This document shows, piece by piece, positions 9,610-19,596 of a DNA stretch of 64,000 nucleotides (positions are counted from its first letter, which is position 1; the number at the start of each line of letters is the position of its first letter). A program made the translations under genes and the position numbers. Under the pieces are notes generated by a model that worked only from the letters and a program-made list of their open reading frames with translations, was not told the DNA's origin and searched no databases. Source of the stretch: Streptomyces sp. WAC08241 (GTDB taxonomy: Bacteria; Actinomycetota; Actinomycetes; Streptomycetales; Streptomycetaceae); contig CP042279.1 in assembly GCA_007858575.1 (NCBI GenBank), positions 3,472,001 through 3,536,000 of the forward strand, in the 5' to 3' direction.

Positions 9610-10843
9610 TCAGATCGGCAGAGTGACGCGCATCACGAGACCGCCGCCCTCGCGGGGCTCCGCGATGATACGGCCGCCGTGGGCACGGGCCACGGACCGG
9701 GCGATCGACAGGCCGAGGCCGACCCCTTGTCGCTGCCGGTCCGCTCCTGCCGGAGCCGCCGGAACGGCTCGAAGAGGTTGTCGATCTCGTACGCGGGGAC
9801 CACGGGTCCCGTGTTCGAGACGAGCAGCACCGCCTGGCCGTGTTCGGCCTCGGTGGTGACCTCCACCCAGCCGCCCTCCGGCACGTTGTACCGCACGGCG
9901 TTCTGGAGCAGGTTCAGCGTGATCCGTTCGAGCAGGACGCCGTTGCCCTGGACGACGGCGGGCGCGCGCTCGCCGCGGATCTCGACGCCCCTGGCCTCGG
10001 CCTCGGCGTGCACCTGGTCGACGCCCCGCTCGGCGACCTCCGCGAGGTCGACGGCCTTGCGCTCGATGATCTGGTTGTCGCTCCGGGCGAGCAGCAGCAG
10101 GCCCTCGACGAGCTGCTCGCTGCGCTCGTTGGTGGCGAGCAGGGTCTTGCCGAGCTGTTGGAGCTCCACGGGCGCCCCGGGGTCGGAGAGGTGCACCTCC
10201 AGGAGGGTGCGGTTGATCGCGAGCGGGGTCCGCAGCTCGTGCGAGGCGTTCGCGACGAACCGCTGCTGGGCGGTGAAGGCCCGTTCCAGGCGCTCCAGCA
10301 TCTCGTCGAAGGTGTCGGCCAGCTCCTTGAGCTCGTCGTCCGGGCCGTCCAGCTCGATCCGCCGGGACAGGTCCGAACCGGCCACCTGGCGGGCGGTGCG
10401 GGTGATCCGTCCGAGCGGAGAGCACCCGCCCCGCCATGGCGTAGCCGAAGGCGAAGGCGATGATGCTCAGGCCGAGCAGGGCGAAGAGCGAGCGGCGCAG
10501 CAGGTCGTCCAGGGCCTGGTCGCCCTGGTGCCGCAGACAGAGCGTGACGGCCTCGTTGAGCTGGTCGCCGGTGCCCTTCGCGGGCAACTGGCACCCGGAG
10601 GTGGTCGGCTGGACCGTGCCGTCGATCACCTTGAAGGGTAGTCGGGCCGCGCTGTCGCTGAGGGCCTGCGCGGTGAAGAGGTAGATGATCGAGAGCAGCA
10701 GGATGCCCGCGATCAGGAACATCCCGCCGTACAGCAGGGTGAGCCGTATCCGGATGGTCGGGCGCAGGAGCGGACGGACGGGGTCCCTGGGGTCCCAGGT
10801 CGGCTTGGGGGGCGCCTGGGGTGGGGCGCGGGGTCGTGGCCAT
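9610..10843 (-). CDS. cutS: Sensor histidine kinase CutS (frameshifted)
   Basis: Inner-membrane sensor kinase of about 411 residues. A proline-rich cytoplasmic N-terminus, then a first membrane helix (MFLIAGILLLSIIYLF), an extracytoplasmic domain of about 75 residues with exactly two cysteines (SGCQLP and TLCLRH), a second helix (LFALLGLSIIAFAFGYAM), HAMP, the phospho-accepting His in VANASHELRTPLAIN, and an ATPase domain with LLQNAVRYN and GVGLGLSIARS. Frameshifts near 10810, 10415 and 9725. It starts 3 bases after the cutR stop. Recent Streptomyces work, as I recall it, reports that CutS senses extracytoplasmic thiol redox through two conserved cysteines. Confidence 0.9.
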
Positions 10844-10846
10844 CGG

Positions 10847-11505
10847 TCAGATCCGGTACCCGGAGCCGGGCACGGTGACGATGACGGGGCTCCCCGAGCT
10901 TGCGGCGCAGGGTCATGACGGTGACGCGGACCACGTTGGTGAACGGGTCGGTGTTCTCGTCCCAGGCCTTCTCCAGGAGCTGCTCGGCCGAGACGACGGC
11001 GCCCTCGCTGCGCATGAGGACCTCCAGGACGGCGAACTCCTTCGGCGCGAGCTGGACCTCGCGGCCGTCGCGGAAGACCTCGCGGCGGTTCGGGTCGAGC
11101 TTGATGCCGGCGCGCTCCAGGACCGGCGGGAGCGGCACGGTGGTGCGACGGCCGAGGGCCCGCACGCGCGCGGTGAGCTCGGTGAAGGCGAAGGGCTTGG
11201 GAGGTAGTCGTCCGCGCCCAGCTCCAGGCCCTCCACGCGGTCGCTGACGTCGCCGGAGGCGGTGAGCATCAGGACGCGGGTGGGCATGCCCAGCTCGACG
11301 ATCCGGCGGCAGACGTCGTCGCCGTGCACGAGGGCAGGTCGCGGTCGAGGACGACGACGTCGTAGTCGTTGACCCCCACGCGCTCCAGGGCCGCCGCGCC
11401 GTCGTACACGACGTCGACGGCCATGGCCTCCCGGCGCAGTCCGGTGGCCACCGCATCGGCGAGCAGTTGCTCGTCCTCGACGACGAGTACGCGCACGTCG
11501 TACAT
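10847..11505 (-). CDS. cutR: Response regulator CutR (frameshifted)
   Basis: OmpR-family DNA-binding response regulator of about 219 residues, partner of CutS. Receiver motifs: VLVVEDEQLLADAV, phospho-acceptor Asp in DVVVLDRDLPL, MLTASG and the DDYLPKPFAF lysine. The winged helix contains FAVLEVLMRSEGAVVS and DPFTNVVRVTVMTLRRKL, ending PGSGYRI. Frameshifts near 11335, 11200 and 10890. I used the ATG at 11503-11505 (MYDVRVL); a GTG three codons in is the alternative. In S. lividans and S. coelicolor cutRS controls antibiotic production and envelope stress responses. Confidence 0.92.
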
Positions 11506-11855
11506 CCTTCCCGTTGAGCCGCGTCCCGGGGCGGGGACCGGCCGAGACCTGAGCTGACTGTGGGTGTCCATCCTGCCCCGTACGCGCGTAAACCGGCTGT
11601 AAGGCGGCGGGGAGGGCCTGGGGGCCGGACGGCGCCCCGACGGCGCTCCGGGGAGGGCACCGAGAATTCATCTGATTCGCGGGCCAGTTGAGGTTTCTCT
11701 GAGGAAAGGGGTGGGAGGACGACTGCACACCCCGTGATCACGCCCTGTATGTGGCACGCCACCCGACGCTCTCTGTCCCCCAGAGACCGCAGCGCGTGAT
11801 CCGAACACCCTCGGCACACCCCCGTGCCACCTGACCCACGACGAGGGGGCGCACG
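11506..11855. other. Divergent regulatory region between cutR and the 58-aa ORF
   Basis: 350 bases without a gene. It includes an AT-richer segment at about 11660-11705, unusual for this chromosome, suitable for cutR promoter elements on the minus strand. No clear direct repeat that could be called a CutR box was found by eye. Confidence 0.45.
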
Positions 11856-12032
11856 ATGGACGCTTTCACCGCAGGCCTGCTGCACCGCATCAGGACCACG
11901 CAGACGGACCTCACGCGGGCGCGTGAGACGGGAGACGACTACCTGGTGGAGGTGGAGCAGGCCGAGCTGGAGGACCTGCACTGCCTGGCCGCCGAGTACG
12001 GCGTGGAGGTGGCCGTACCGGGAGCGGCCTGA
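11856..12032 (+). CDS. Conserved-looking 58-residue protein, function unknown
   Basis: Short intact ORF too small for routine callers: starts MDAFTAGLLHRIRTTQTDL, ends AAEYGVEVAVPGAA. It is alpha-helical and acidic, with a heptad-like run (DDYLVEVEQAELEDL) and a single Cys. GGGGGCGC lies 5 bases before the ATG. A strong bidirectional terminator follows. It is divergent from cutR, so it could share or respond to CutR control. I do not recognise a family. Confidence 0.7.
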   Translation: MDAFTAGLLHRIRTTQTDLTRARETGDDYLVEVEQAELEDLHCLAAEYGVEVAVPGAA

Positions 12033-12085
12033 CCCGGCCCGCCGCTGCCACCGCTCCCGCCGGCGGAGCCCCGTACACCCCGCGC

Positions 12086-12118
12086 AGGGCCCCGGTGCCG
12101 TCCCGGCACCGGGGCCCT
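12086..12118. terminator. Bidirectional terminator
   Basis: Perfect 14-bp stem AGGGCCCCGGTGCC / GGCACCGGGGCCCT with loop GTCCC, between the convergent 58-aa ORF and the inositol-phosphatase gene. Confidence 0.85.
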
Positions 12119-12151
12119 CGTCCGTCCGCTCCCGGCCCGCCGGGACCCGGG

Positions 12152-12960
12152 TCAGTCGTGCCAGGCTCCCCAGCTCCTCCAGGAGCTCCTGGAGGGGTGC
12201 GAAGAGGCCCGGGGAGGCTGCGACCGTCAGGTCGCCGGACTCCGGCTCCCCGGGGCGGCTGCCGGTCAGGGCGCCCGCCTCGCGGGCGATCAGCGCGCCC
12301 GCGGCGAGGTCCCAGGGGTTGAGGCCGCGCTCGTAGTAGGCGTCGAGGCGGCCCGCGGCGACGTCGCAGAGGTCGAGGGCGGCCGAGCCGCCGCGCCGGA
12401 TGTCGCGGACGAGCGGGATCACCTTCCGGGCGACGTCGGCCTGGTGGGCGCGCCGGGTCTGGACGTACGCGAAGCCGGTGCCGAGCAGGGCCTGGTCGAG
12501 CGCGGGCGAGGGGCGGACGGCGAGCCGCCGGTCCCCGGCGTACGCGCCGCGACCGAGGACCGCGTGGTACGTCTCGCCGCGCAGCGGCGCCTCGACCACG
12601 CCGACGACGGTCTCGCCGTTCCGTTCGGCGGCGATCGAGACGCCCCAGGTGGGCAGGCCGTAGAGGTAGTTCACGGTGCCGTCGAGCGGGTCGATGACCC
12701 AGCGGACGCCGCTGGTGCCGGGCTGGCGGCGCCCTCCTCGCCGAGGAGGCCGTCCTGCGGGCGGTGCTCGGCGAGGAAGCCGGTGATCAGCTTCTCGGCG
12801 GCGATGTCCATCTCGGTGACCACGTCGATGGGGCTGGTCTTGGTCTTCGCCACGGTCAGGTCGTCGGGCCGGCCGTCGCGCAGCAGCGCTCCGGCCCGCC
12901 GGGCGGCCTCCAGGGCGAGGTCGTGCAGCTCGGTGAGGAGGGGTCGGGAACCTCGGTCAT
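12152..12960 (-). CDS. Inositol monophosphatase family protein (frameshifted)
   Basis: Mg2+-dependent, typically lithium-sensitive sugar-phosphate phosphatase of about 268 residues. Metal-site motifs: [24 protein letters not shown] and the C-terminal [17 protein letters not shown]. Substrate may be inositol-1-phosphate, histidinol phosphate or FBP; the sequence alone does not decide. Frameshifts near 12943, 12722 and 12170; with the last one repaired it ends GAWHD. ATG at 12958-12960. It sits downstream of the ferrochelatase gene. In mycobacteria the SuhB-type homologue also lies near dut and DUF4193. Confidence 0.88.
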
Positions 12961-12965
12961 GGGAT

Positions 12966-13027
12966 CTCCTTGCGCGTACGGACGGGTCACGGGTCTCTCC
13001 TTGCGCGTACGGGCCGGGTCGCGGGCT
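12966..13027. repeat. Tandem ~32-base direct repeat
   Basis: TCTCCTTGCGCGTACGG is repeated twice about 32 bases apart, each followed by a similar ACGGGTCACGGG / GCCGGGTCGCGGG tail. It lies in the short gap upstream of the inositol-phosphatase start and may duplicate its leader. Confidence 0.6.
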
Positions 13028-13032
13028 TCACG

Positions 13033-13071
13033 CGCGCGTGCGTGCGATTCGCGGGCCGCCACGCACGCGCG
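13033..13071 (-). terminator. Hairpin downstream of ferrochelatase gene
   Basis: CGCGCGTGCGTG (13033-13044) pairs with CACGCACGCGCG (13060-13071): 12-bp perfect stem, 15-base loop, starting 27 bases past the ferrochelatase stop. Confidence 0.6.
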
Positions 13072-13097
13072 TACGGCTTCGCACGCGCGCCGAGGCC

Positions 13098-14219
13098 CTA
13101 CGCGTACGGGCTGTCGGCGCCGGCCGCCGCGGGGCGTTCGGTCCTGGCGGGGCAGCAGCCGATGGGGCACAGGTCGTGGAGGGCCCGAGCGCGCCCAGGG
13201 CGCACCGTTCGACCCGGGTCCCGCGTTCGGTGGCGGCCCGTTCCAGGAGGAGGTCGCGGACGGCGGCGGCGAAGCGGGGGTCGGAGCCGACGGTGGCCGA
13301 GCGGCGGACGGGCAGGCCGAGTTCGGCCGCCTTGGCGGTGGCTTCGGTGTCGAGGTCGTAGAGGACCTCCATGTGGTCGGAGACGAAGCCGATGGGGACC
13401 ATGACGGCCGCGGGCGCCCCGGCGGCGTGCAGGTCCTCCAGGTGGTCGCAGATGTCGGGCTCCAGCCAGGGGATGTGGGGGCGCCGCTGCGGGACTGGTA
13501 GACGAGCTGCCAGGGGTGGTCGGTGCCGGTGCGCTCGCGGACGGCGTCGGCGATCGTGCGGGCCGCGTCGAGGTGCTGGCGCACGTAGGCCCCGCCCTCG
13601 CCGTGTCCGGTGGCCGGTCCGGAGGTGTCGGCGGCGGAGTCGGGGATGGAGTGGGTGGTGAAGGCGAGGTGGGCCCCTCGCGCAGGTCGGGGTCGAGGTC
13701 GGCGAGGCAGGCCAGGACGCCCTCGATCATGGGCTCGAGGAAGCCGGGGTGGTTGAAGTAGTGCCGGAGCTTGTCGACCCTCGGCAGCGGGAGGCCTTCC
13801 GCCTCCAGGGTCGCCAGCGCGTCGGCGAGGTTCTCGCGGTACTGGCGGCAGCCGGAGTAGGAGGCGTACGCGCTGGTGGTGAGCACGGCGATGTGGCGCC
13901 GCCCGTCGGTGACCATCTCCCGCAGGGTGTCGGTGAGGTACGGCGCCCAGTTCCGGTTGCCCCAGTGGACCGGAAGGCCGAGTCCGGCCTGCGCGAAGTC
14001 TCGCGCAGCGCGTCCAGGAGCGCGCGGTTGTGGTCGTTGATCGGGGAGACGCCACCGAAGAGGAAGTAGTGCTGCCCCACCTCCTTGAGCCGTTCCTTCG
14101 GATGCCGCGGCCGCGCGTCACGTTCTCCAGAACGGGACCACGTCGTCCGGGCCCTCGGGACCGCCGAAGGAGAGCAGCAGCAGGGCGTCGTACGGGGCGG
14201 GATCGTGCTGATCGGACAT
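13098..14219 (-). CDS. hemH: Ferrochelatase / coproporphyrin ferrochelatase (frameshifted)
   Basis: Inserts Fe2+ into the porphyrin. In actinobacteria the family acts on coproporphyrin III in the coproporphyrin-dependent haem pathway, so cpfC is an equally good name. About 373 residues. It starts [22 protein letters not shown] and has [31 protein letters not shown], the [10 protein letters not shown] cysteine, LAFTTHSIP with the active-site His, and [17 protein letters not shown] with the conserved His/Glu. The C-terminus [10 protein letters not shown] supplies three cysteines that, with the SGC cysteine, fit the [2Fe-2S] cluster of actinobacterial enzymes. Frameshifts near 14140, 14115, 14000, 13680, 13485 and 13170. 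ATG at 14217-14219. Confidence 0.92.
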
Positions 14220-14435
14220 GGCACCGATCCTCCCACCCGTCCCCGGCGGCGGGGGCGCGGCCCGTCGGAGGAGCGGGGCGGCCGTCGTCGCCGGCCGTCC
14301 GAAAAGAGGGATGCCCCACTCACTTCAACGCCGTAGGCTTTAGCTGTTAACTACACGTGCCCGGCGGTCGCGCGGGGCGCGTGTCGAGTCGTCGCGCGGA
14401 GCCAGCTCCGAAGCACGGAGATTTCCGGAGACCCC

Positions 14436-15693
14436 TTGCCCAGTCCCTACCGCGCGATCTTCGCGGCGCCCGGAACCGCGTCGTTCTCCGTCGCCGGTCT
14501 CTCGGCCGGATGCCCCTGTCCATGATGGGCATCGGCATCGTCACCATGATCTCCCAGGTCACCGGCCGGTACGGGCTCGCCGGCGCGCTCGGCGACGCTC
14601 GCGATGTCCGCCGCGCTCCTCGGCCCCCTGGTCTCGCGCCTGGTCGACCGGCACGGGCAGCGCCGGGTGCTCCGGCCGGTGACGCTGGTGTCGCTGCCGC
14701 GGGCGCCGGACTCCTCCTCTGTGTGCGGGAGGGGCCCCGGACTGGACGTTCTTCCTGTTCACCGCCGTGATCGGCTGCGTGCCGAGCGTCGGGGCGATGA
14801 TCCGGCCCGCTGGGCGGAGATCTACCGGGGCGAGGGACGGAGCCTGCACACGGCGTACTCCTGGGAGTCGATCGTCGACGAGGTGTGCTTCATCTTCGGC
14901 CCGATCATCTCCATCGGCCTGTCGACGACGTGGTTCCCCGAGGCCGGTCCGCTGCTCGCCGGGGTGTTCCTCGCGATCGGCGTCTTCTGGCTGACCGCGC
15001 AGCGCGCCACGGAGCCCCGGCCGCACCCCCGGCGGGGCGGCGAGCGGGACGCCTCCCTGCTCCGCTCCCCCGGCCTGCGGGTCCTGGTCCTCGCCTTCGT
15101 CGCCACCGGCGCCATCTTCGGCTCGGTGGACGTAGTGACCGTGGCCTTCGCCGAGGAGCGGGGGCACAAGGCCGCCGCCAGCCTCGTCCTGGCCGTCTAC
15201 GCGCTGGGCTCCTGCCTGGCCGGAGCCGTCTTCGGACTGCTCCACCTCAAGGGCGAGCCGTCCCGCAGGTGGCTGCTGGGCGTCTGCGCGATGGCCGTGA
15301 GTATGATCCCCTCCTACTGGCCGGGAACCTGCCGTTGCTGGCCGTGGCGCTCTTCGTCGCGGGCCTCTCCATCGCACCTACGATGGTGACCACGATGGCC
15401 CTCGTCGAAGCGCACGTACCGCGCACCAAGCTGACCGAGGGCATGACCTGGACGGGTACGGGTCTCGCGATCGGCGTGGCGCTCGGCTCCTCGGCCGCCG
15501 GCTGGGTGGTCGACGCGTCGGGAGCGGAAGCGGGGTACGTGGTGCCCGTCGTCTCGGGCGCGGTCGCGGTCGTGGTGGGTCTCTCGGACACCGCCGGCTG
15601 CGCAGGCCGGCGCCGAACCGGGAGGGGCAGCGTGAGCGGGACGACGACAGCGGGGTCGGGGAGCAGCAGGACGGCGAGCGGTCCGTGGCGTAA
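14436..15693 (+). CDS. MFS transporter (frameshifted)
   Basis: Twelve-helix-type permease of about 420 residues of the Bcr/drug-efflux kind; substrate unknown. Recognisable segments: PSPYRAIFAAPGTASFSVAG, the loop LVSRLVDRHGQRRVL after helix 2, FIFGPIISIGLSTTWFP, VTVAFAEERGHKAAAS, and LGSSAAGWVVDASGAEAGY near the C-terminus. TTG start at 14436-14438 preceded by CCGGAG. Frameshifts near 14510, 14595, 14695, 14735, 14805, 15315 and 15585. It ends at TAA 15691-15693, inside the next gene, so the two are translationally linked. Confidence 0.8.
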
Positions 15694-16968
15694 CTGGGCG
15701 GGGAACGTCACCTCCCGCCCGGTCCGCGAGGTAGAGCCCGGCCTCGGCCGAGGAGCTCGCCGAGGCGGTGCGCCGGGCGGCCGAGGACGGGCTGCGGGTG
15801 AAGACGGTCGGCACCGGCCACTCCTTCACCTCGATCGCGGCCACCGACGGCGTGCTGATCCGGCCGGGGCTGCTGACCGGGATCCGGCGGATCGACCGCG
15901 AGGCGATGACCGTGACGGTCGAGTCCGGCACCCCCTGAAGCGGCTCAACGTGGCGCTGGCCCGGGAAGGCCTGTCGCTCACCAACATGGGCGACATCATG
16001 GAGCAGACCGTCGCCGGGGCCACCTCCACCGGTACGCACGGCACGGGCCGCGACTCGGCGTCGACGGCGGCGCAGATCCGCGCCCTCGAACTGGTGACGG
16101 CCGACGGACACCTGCTGACCTGTTCGGAGAAGGAGAATCCCGAGGTCTTCGCGGCCGCCCGGATCGGGCTCGGCGCCCTCGGCGTGATCACCGCGATCAC
16201 CTTCGCGGTGGAGCCGGTCTTCCTGCTCACCGCGCGCGAGGAGCCGATGACCTTCGACCGGGTCACCTCGGAGTTCGACGCGCTGCACGCGGAGAACGAG
16301 CACTTCGAGTTCTACTGGTTCCCCCACACCGACAACTGCAACACCAAGCGCAACAACCGCAGCGCGGGTCCCGCCGCCCCGCCCGGACGGATCAGCGGCT
16401 GGGTGGAGGACGAGCTCCTCTCGAACGGTCTTCCAGCTCGCCTGCTCGCTGGGCAGGGCGGTGCCGCCGGTCGTCCCCGCGCTCGCCAAGGTCTCAGCCG
16501 GGCCCTGTCGGCCCGTACGTACACCGACATCCCGTACAAGGTCTTCACCTCGCCGCGCCGGGTGCGCTTCGTGGAGATGGAGTACGCGCTGCCGCGCGAG
16601 GCGGCGGTCGCCGCGCTGCGCGAGGTCAAGGCGATGGTGGAGCGGTCGCCGCTCAAGGTGAGCTTCCCGGTGGAGGTGCGCACGGCCCCGGCGGACGACA
16701 TCCCGCTGTCCACGGCCTCGGGGCGGGAGACCGCCTACATCGCCGTCCACCTCTACAGGGGACGCCCCACCGGGCGTACTTCACCGCGGTGGAGCGGATC
16801 ATGACGGCGCACGGCGGCCGCCCGCACTGGGGCAAGCTGCACACCCGCGACGCCGCCTACCTCTCCGAGGCCTATCCGCGCTTCGCCGAGTTCACGGCGC
16901 TGCGCGACCGGCTCGACCCGGACCGGCTCTTCGCCAACGACTACCTGCGGCGGGTCCTGGGCGACTGA
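15632..16968 (+). CDS. FAD-linked D-arabinono-1,4-lactone oxidase family protein (frameshifted)
   Basis: Flavoprotein oxidase or dehydrogenase of about 445 residues of the vanillyl-alcohol-oxidase superfamily, ALO/alditol-oxidase group. N-terminal FAD-binding domain with VKTVGTGHSFTSIAATDG (the His typically linked to FAD), TSTGTHGTGRDSAST and ARIGLGALGVITAI; substrate domain with FEFYWFPHT; C-terminal RPHWGKLHTRDAAYL typical of this group. GTG at 15632-15634 with GGAGGGG upstream, overlapping the MFS gene by 62 bases. Frameshifts near 15755, 15935, 16435, 16490 and 16762. Substrate (sugar lactone or alditol) not resolvable. Confidence 0.85.
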
Positions 16969-16984
16969 TGCGAGGGCCGGCGGT

Positions 16985-17018
16985 AAACGGCCGCCACGCG
17001 GGTGCGTGGCGGCCGTTT
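16985..17018. terminator. Bidirectional terminator
   Basis: Perfect 15-bp stem AAACGGCCGCCACGC / GCGTGGCGGCCGTTT with loop GGGT, serving the convergent oxidase and membrane-protein genes. A-tract and T-tract flank the stem on opposite sides. Confidence 0.9.
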
Positions 17019-17033
17019 CCCGTTCCTTCGGCG

Positions 17034-18050
17034 TCATTCGGCTCCGGGCTCCGGGCCGGCGCCGGTGCCGGTGTCGGGTCCGGCCGGTGCCGGGACCGAC
17101 GGGGCGGTCGGGACGCCGGTCGGTCCCGTGCCGGTGGACGGCTCCCCGGTCGGGAGGGTCGGTGCCGTGGTGGGGCCGGTCGGCACCGGCGCGGACGTCG
17201 TCCCGTCGTCGGTGGGGAGGGACGGGGTCGGCTCGGCCGACGGGCTCCCGGTCCCGGTCCGTCCGGTGTCCGGCTGCCCGGAGCTCCGGCCGTCCCCGCT
17301 CGGGGTGGGGCCGGGCCCGGAGGTGGCGCCTCCTCCGGCCGCCCGGTGCCGTCGGGGGAGCCGGAGGGCGCGGGGTGGTCTCCCGCCCGGGTCCGGCGCG
17401 TCCCGCCCGTCGTGCCCGCCGCCCCGGACGGCCGAGCCGAAGGTCGTGGTCCCCTGCCGGCCGCTGAAGTCCTCGCCGGCGACCAGTTCGTAGGTGGTGA
17501 TGCCGCCCATGGTGACGCCGAAGACCAGGGTGGCGGCGATCGCCGGCGCTTCCAGCCCCGGACCCGGGTGCCGTGGGTGGTCGCCTCGCCGAACTCCTCC
17601 CGCTCGGGGAGGGGCGACGGGACCGTGGCGAGCAGCAGGGTGGGGTCGTCCCGTTCGGCCGCGGCACGGCCGCGGAGGCGGGCCGGCCGCGAACGGGACC
17701 CTGCGGGCCCTCGGCCTGGCGGCGGCGGTCGCGTCGCGGACCTGCTCGCCGGTGCGCCGGAAGACGTACTGGAAGAACGGGCCGCCGCAGGTCGCGATGA
17801 CGCTGATCACGCCCGCGCCGATGATCGTGCCGTACACCCCCAGGGTCGAGGCGAGCTTGGCCGCGATGACCGCGGCCAGGGCGCTGCCCGAGACCTGGGC
17901 CACGCTCAGGTCGATCCTTCTCCTGCCGCTCTCCTCGTCCCCCTCCTGTCCCTTGTCCCGCTCCTTCTCGCGCTCCTCCGCCTTCGCCTCCTTCGGCTCG
18001 TCCGTGTCGGTGTCCGGCCTGTGGCGCATCTCCAACCCCTGCTGACTCAT
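17034..18050 (-). CDS. Membrane protein with Pro/Thr-rich C-terminal tail, unknown function
   Basis: About 339 residues, no recognised family. A highly charged N-terminus (DEPKEAKAEEREKERDK) precedes a hydrophobic region at about 50-90 (LAAVIAAKLASTLGVYG, IIGAGVISVIATCGGPF), then a linker that in another frame reads PSPLPEREEFGEATTHGTR, a second membrane helix (AIAATLVFGVTMGGITTYEL) and about 120 residues of Pro/Thr/Ser/Gly low complexity ending PEPGAE. Two compensating frameshifts flank the linker (about 17550 and 17680). Topology suggests a short external ELVAGEDFSG segment and a disordered extracytoplasmic tail. ATG at 18048-18050. Confidence 0.65.
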   Translation of the reverse strand: MSQQGLEMRHRPDTDTDEPKEAKAEEREKERDKGQEGDEESGRRRIDLSVAQVSGSALAAVIAAKLASTLGVYGTIIGAGVISVIATCGGPFFQYVFRRTGEQVRDATAAARPRARRVPFAAGPPPRPCRGRTGRPHPAARHGPVAPPRAGGVRRGDHPRHPGPGLEAPAIAATLVFGVTMGGITTYELVAGEDFSGRQGTTTFGSAVRGGGHDGRDAPDPGGRPPRALRLPRRHRAAGGGATSGPGPTPSGDGRSSGQPDTGRTGTGSPSAEPTPSLPTDDGTTSAPVPTGPTTAPTLPTGEPSTGTGPTGVPTAPSVPAPAGPDTGTGAGPEPGAE

Positions 18051-18510
18051 CCGAGTGCCTTGCACCCAGAAGGACAAATGGGAGAAGGGAATAGTTCCGC
18101 TTCCACTCTTCTGTGAAGAGCGACACGTACGGGGAAGATCGCGGAGACTCAACTCCCGCACCGCCCGAGAAGTTGAGCGGCGCGCCGGTCCACCCAGGTG
18201 GCCCGAATGGAGTACATTGACGAAACCTGGGTCCGGACGCCCTCACGGGTGCCCGGGATCACGGGAAGGGAGCCGGAGACGGCGCTCGAACCGGCGGCGC
18301 TCGGCATCGCGCGGGAACCGGCTGCACAGAGTGACCGCCAGTCACTCCGGGTAGTGAAGAGGTCACCGTGCCATAACGGCGTTCCAGGGTCCACGCCCGA
18401 CACGCGGGCAACTCGGCAAGGTAGTGGCAGGCTGCACCCGGGCAGGCCACACTCGACTAGCGGAAGCAGCGACGCACGTGACGTCGGCAGGCACCACCCG
18501 GGAGGTCCCC
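18051..18510. other. Intergenic region upstream of sepH
   Basis: 460 bases between divergent genes with no ORF I can support. A strong GGGAGG ribosome-binding site lies 8 bases before the sepH ATG. TTGACG at about 18219 could be a -35 element, but I found no matching -10. Confidence 0.4.
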
Positions 18511-19531
18511 ATGCCCGAACTGCGTGTCGTGGCCGTCTCCAACGACGGCACACGACTGGTGCTGAAGGCTGCTGACAGCACGGAGTACACACTTCCGATC
18601 GACGAGCGGCTCCGCGCCGCCGTGCGCAACGACCGCGCGCGCCTCGGCCAGATCGAGATCGAGGTGGAGAGCCACCTCCGCCCCCGCGACATCCAGGCGC
18701 GGATACGAGCCGGTGCCTCCGCCGAGGAGGTCGCCCAGCTCGCCGGCATCCCCGTCGACCGCGTGCGCCGCTTCGAGGGCCCCGTCCTCGCGGAGCGCGC
18801 CTTCATGGCGGAGCGGGCCTGTAAGACCCCGGTCCGCAGGCCCGGGGAGAACAGCGGACCCCAGCTCGGCGAGGCGGTGCAGGAGCGGCTGCTGCTGCGC
18901 GGCGCCGAGAAGGACACCGTGCAGTGGGACTCCTGGCGGCGGGACGACGGCACCTGGGAGGTGCTGCTCGTCTACCGCGTCGCGGGCGAGGTCCACACGG
19001 CGAGCTGGACGTACGACCCGCCCCGGCGGCTCGTCCAGGCCGTGGACGACGAGGCGCGGGCCCTGATCGGCGAGACGGACGACACGATCGCCGCCGCGCC
19101 GGAGCCCAGCTTCCCGTTCGTGCCGCGCATCGCCCGGCTGCTCCCGGGACCGGCCGCTCGACCGCGCCCTGGACCGCCAACTGGAGCGGGCCCCCGCGCC
19201 CCCGTCCGAGGGGGGAGGACGAGCGGGACTCCCTGACGAGCCTCCTGGAGGCCGTGCCGAGCTTCCGCGGCGACATGGTCGTGCCCGAGCAGCCGGACTC
19301 CTCCGAGCCCTCGGACGAGCCCGAGGCGGAGGAGCTGCCGGCCCCGGCCGCCTCGGCGGGCGCGGGCGCGGCGTACGCCGACGTCCTCATGCCCCGCGCG
19401 GTCTCGGGCCACCGCGACCGCCTCACCGGCACCACGGACCGCCAGGCCGAGGCGGACGGCGTCCGCCCGGGCGGCGCGCGGCGGTGCCGAGCTGGGACGA
19501 GATCGTCTTCGGCACGCGGAGGAAGAAGTAG
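18511..19531 (+). CDS. sepH: Cell-division regulator SepH (DUF3071) (frameshifted)
   Basis: Actinobacterial FtsZ-associated protein of about 340 residues. The N-terminal DUF3071 domain spans residues 1-170 (PELRVVAVSNDGTRLVLKAA; the HTH-like AGASAEEVAQLAGIPVDRV; VQWDSWRRDDGTWEVLLVY) and is followed by a disordered acidic, Pro-rich region and a short conserved C-terminus (SWDEIVFGTRRKK). In Streptomyces SepH stimulates FtsZ filament assembly during sporulation septation. ATG at 18511 after GGGAGG. Frameshifts near 19155 and 19490, both outside the DUF3071 domain. Followed by a decamer repeat and a strong terminator. Confidence 0.92.
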
Positions 19532-19544
19532 GACTGACCTCCGT

Positions 19545-19586
19545 ACGGAGACGTACGGAGACGTACGGAGACGTACGGAGACGTAC
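19545..19586. repeat. Decamer tandem repeat (GACGTACGGA)
   Basis: Four near-perfect copies of GACGTACGGA in succession, then a degenerate copy ending GACGTACCAG. They lie between the sepH stop and its terminator. Each unit contains the palindrome CGTACG. Confidence 0.8.
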
Positions 19587-19596
19587 CAGGGTGTAC

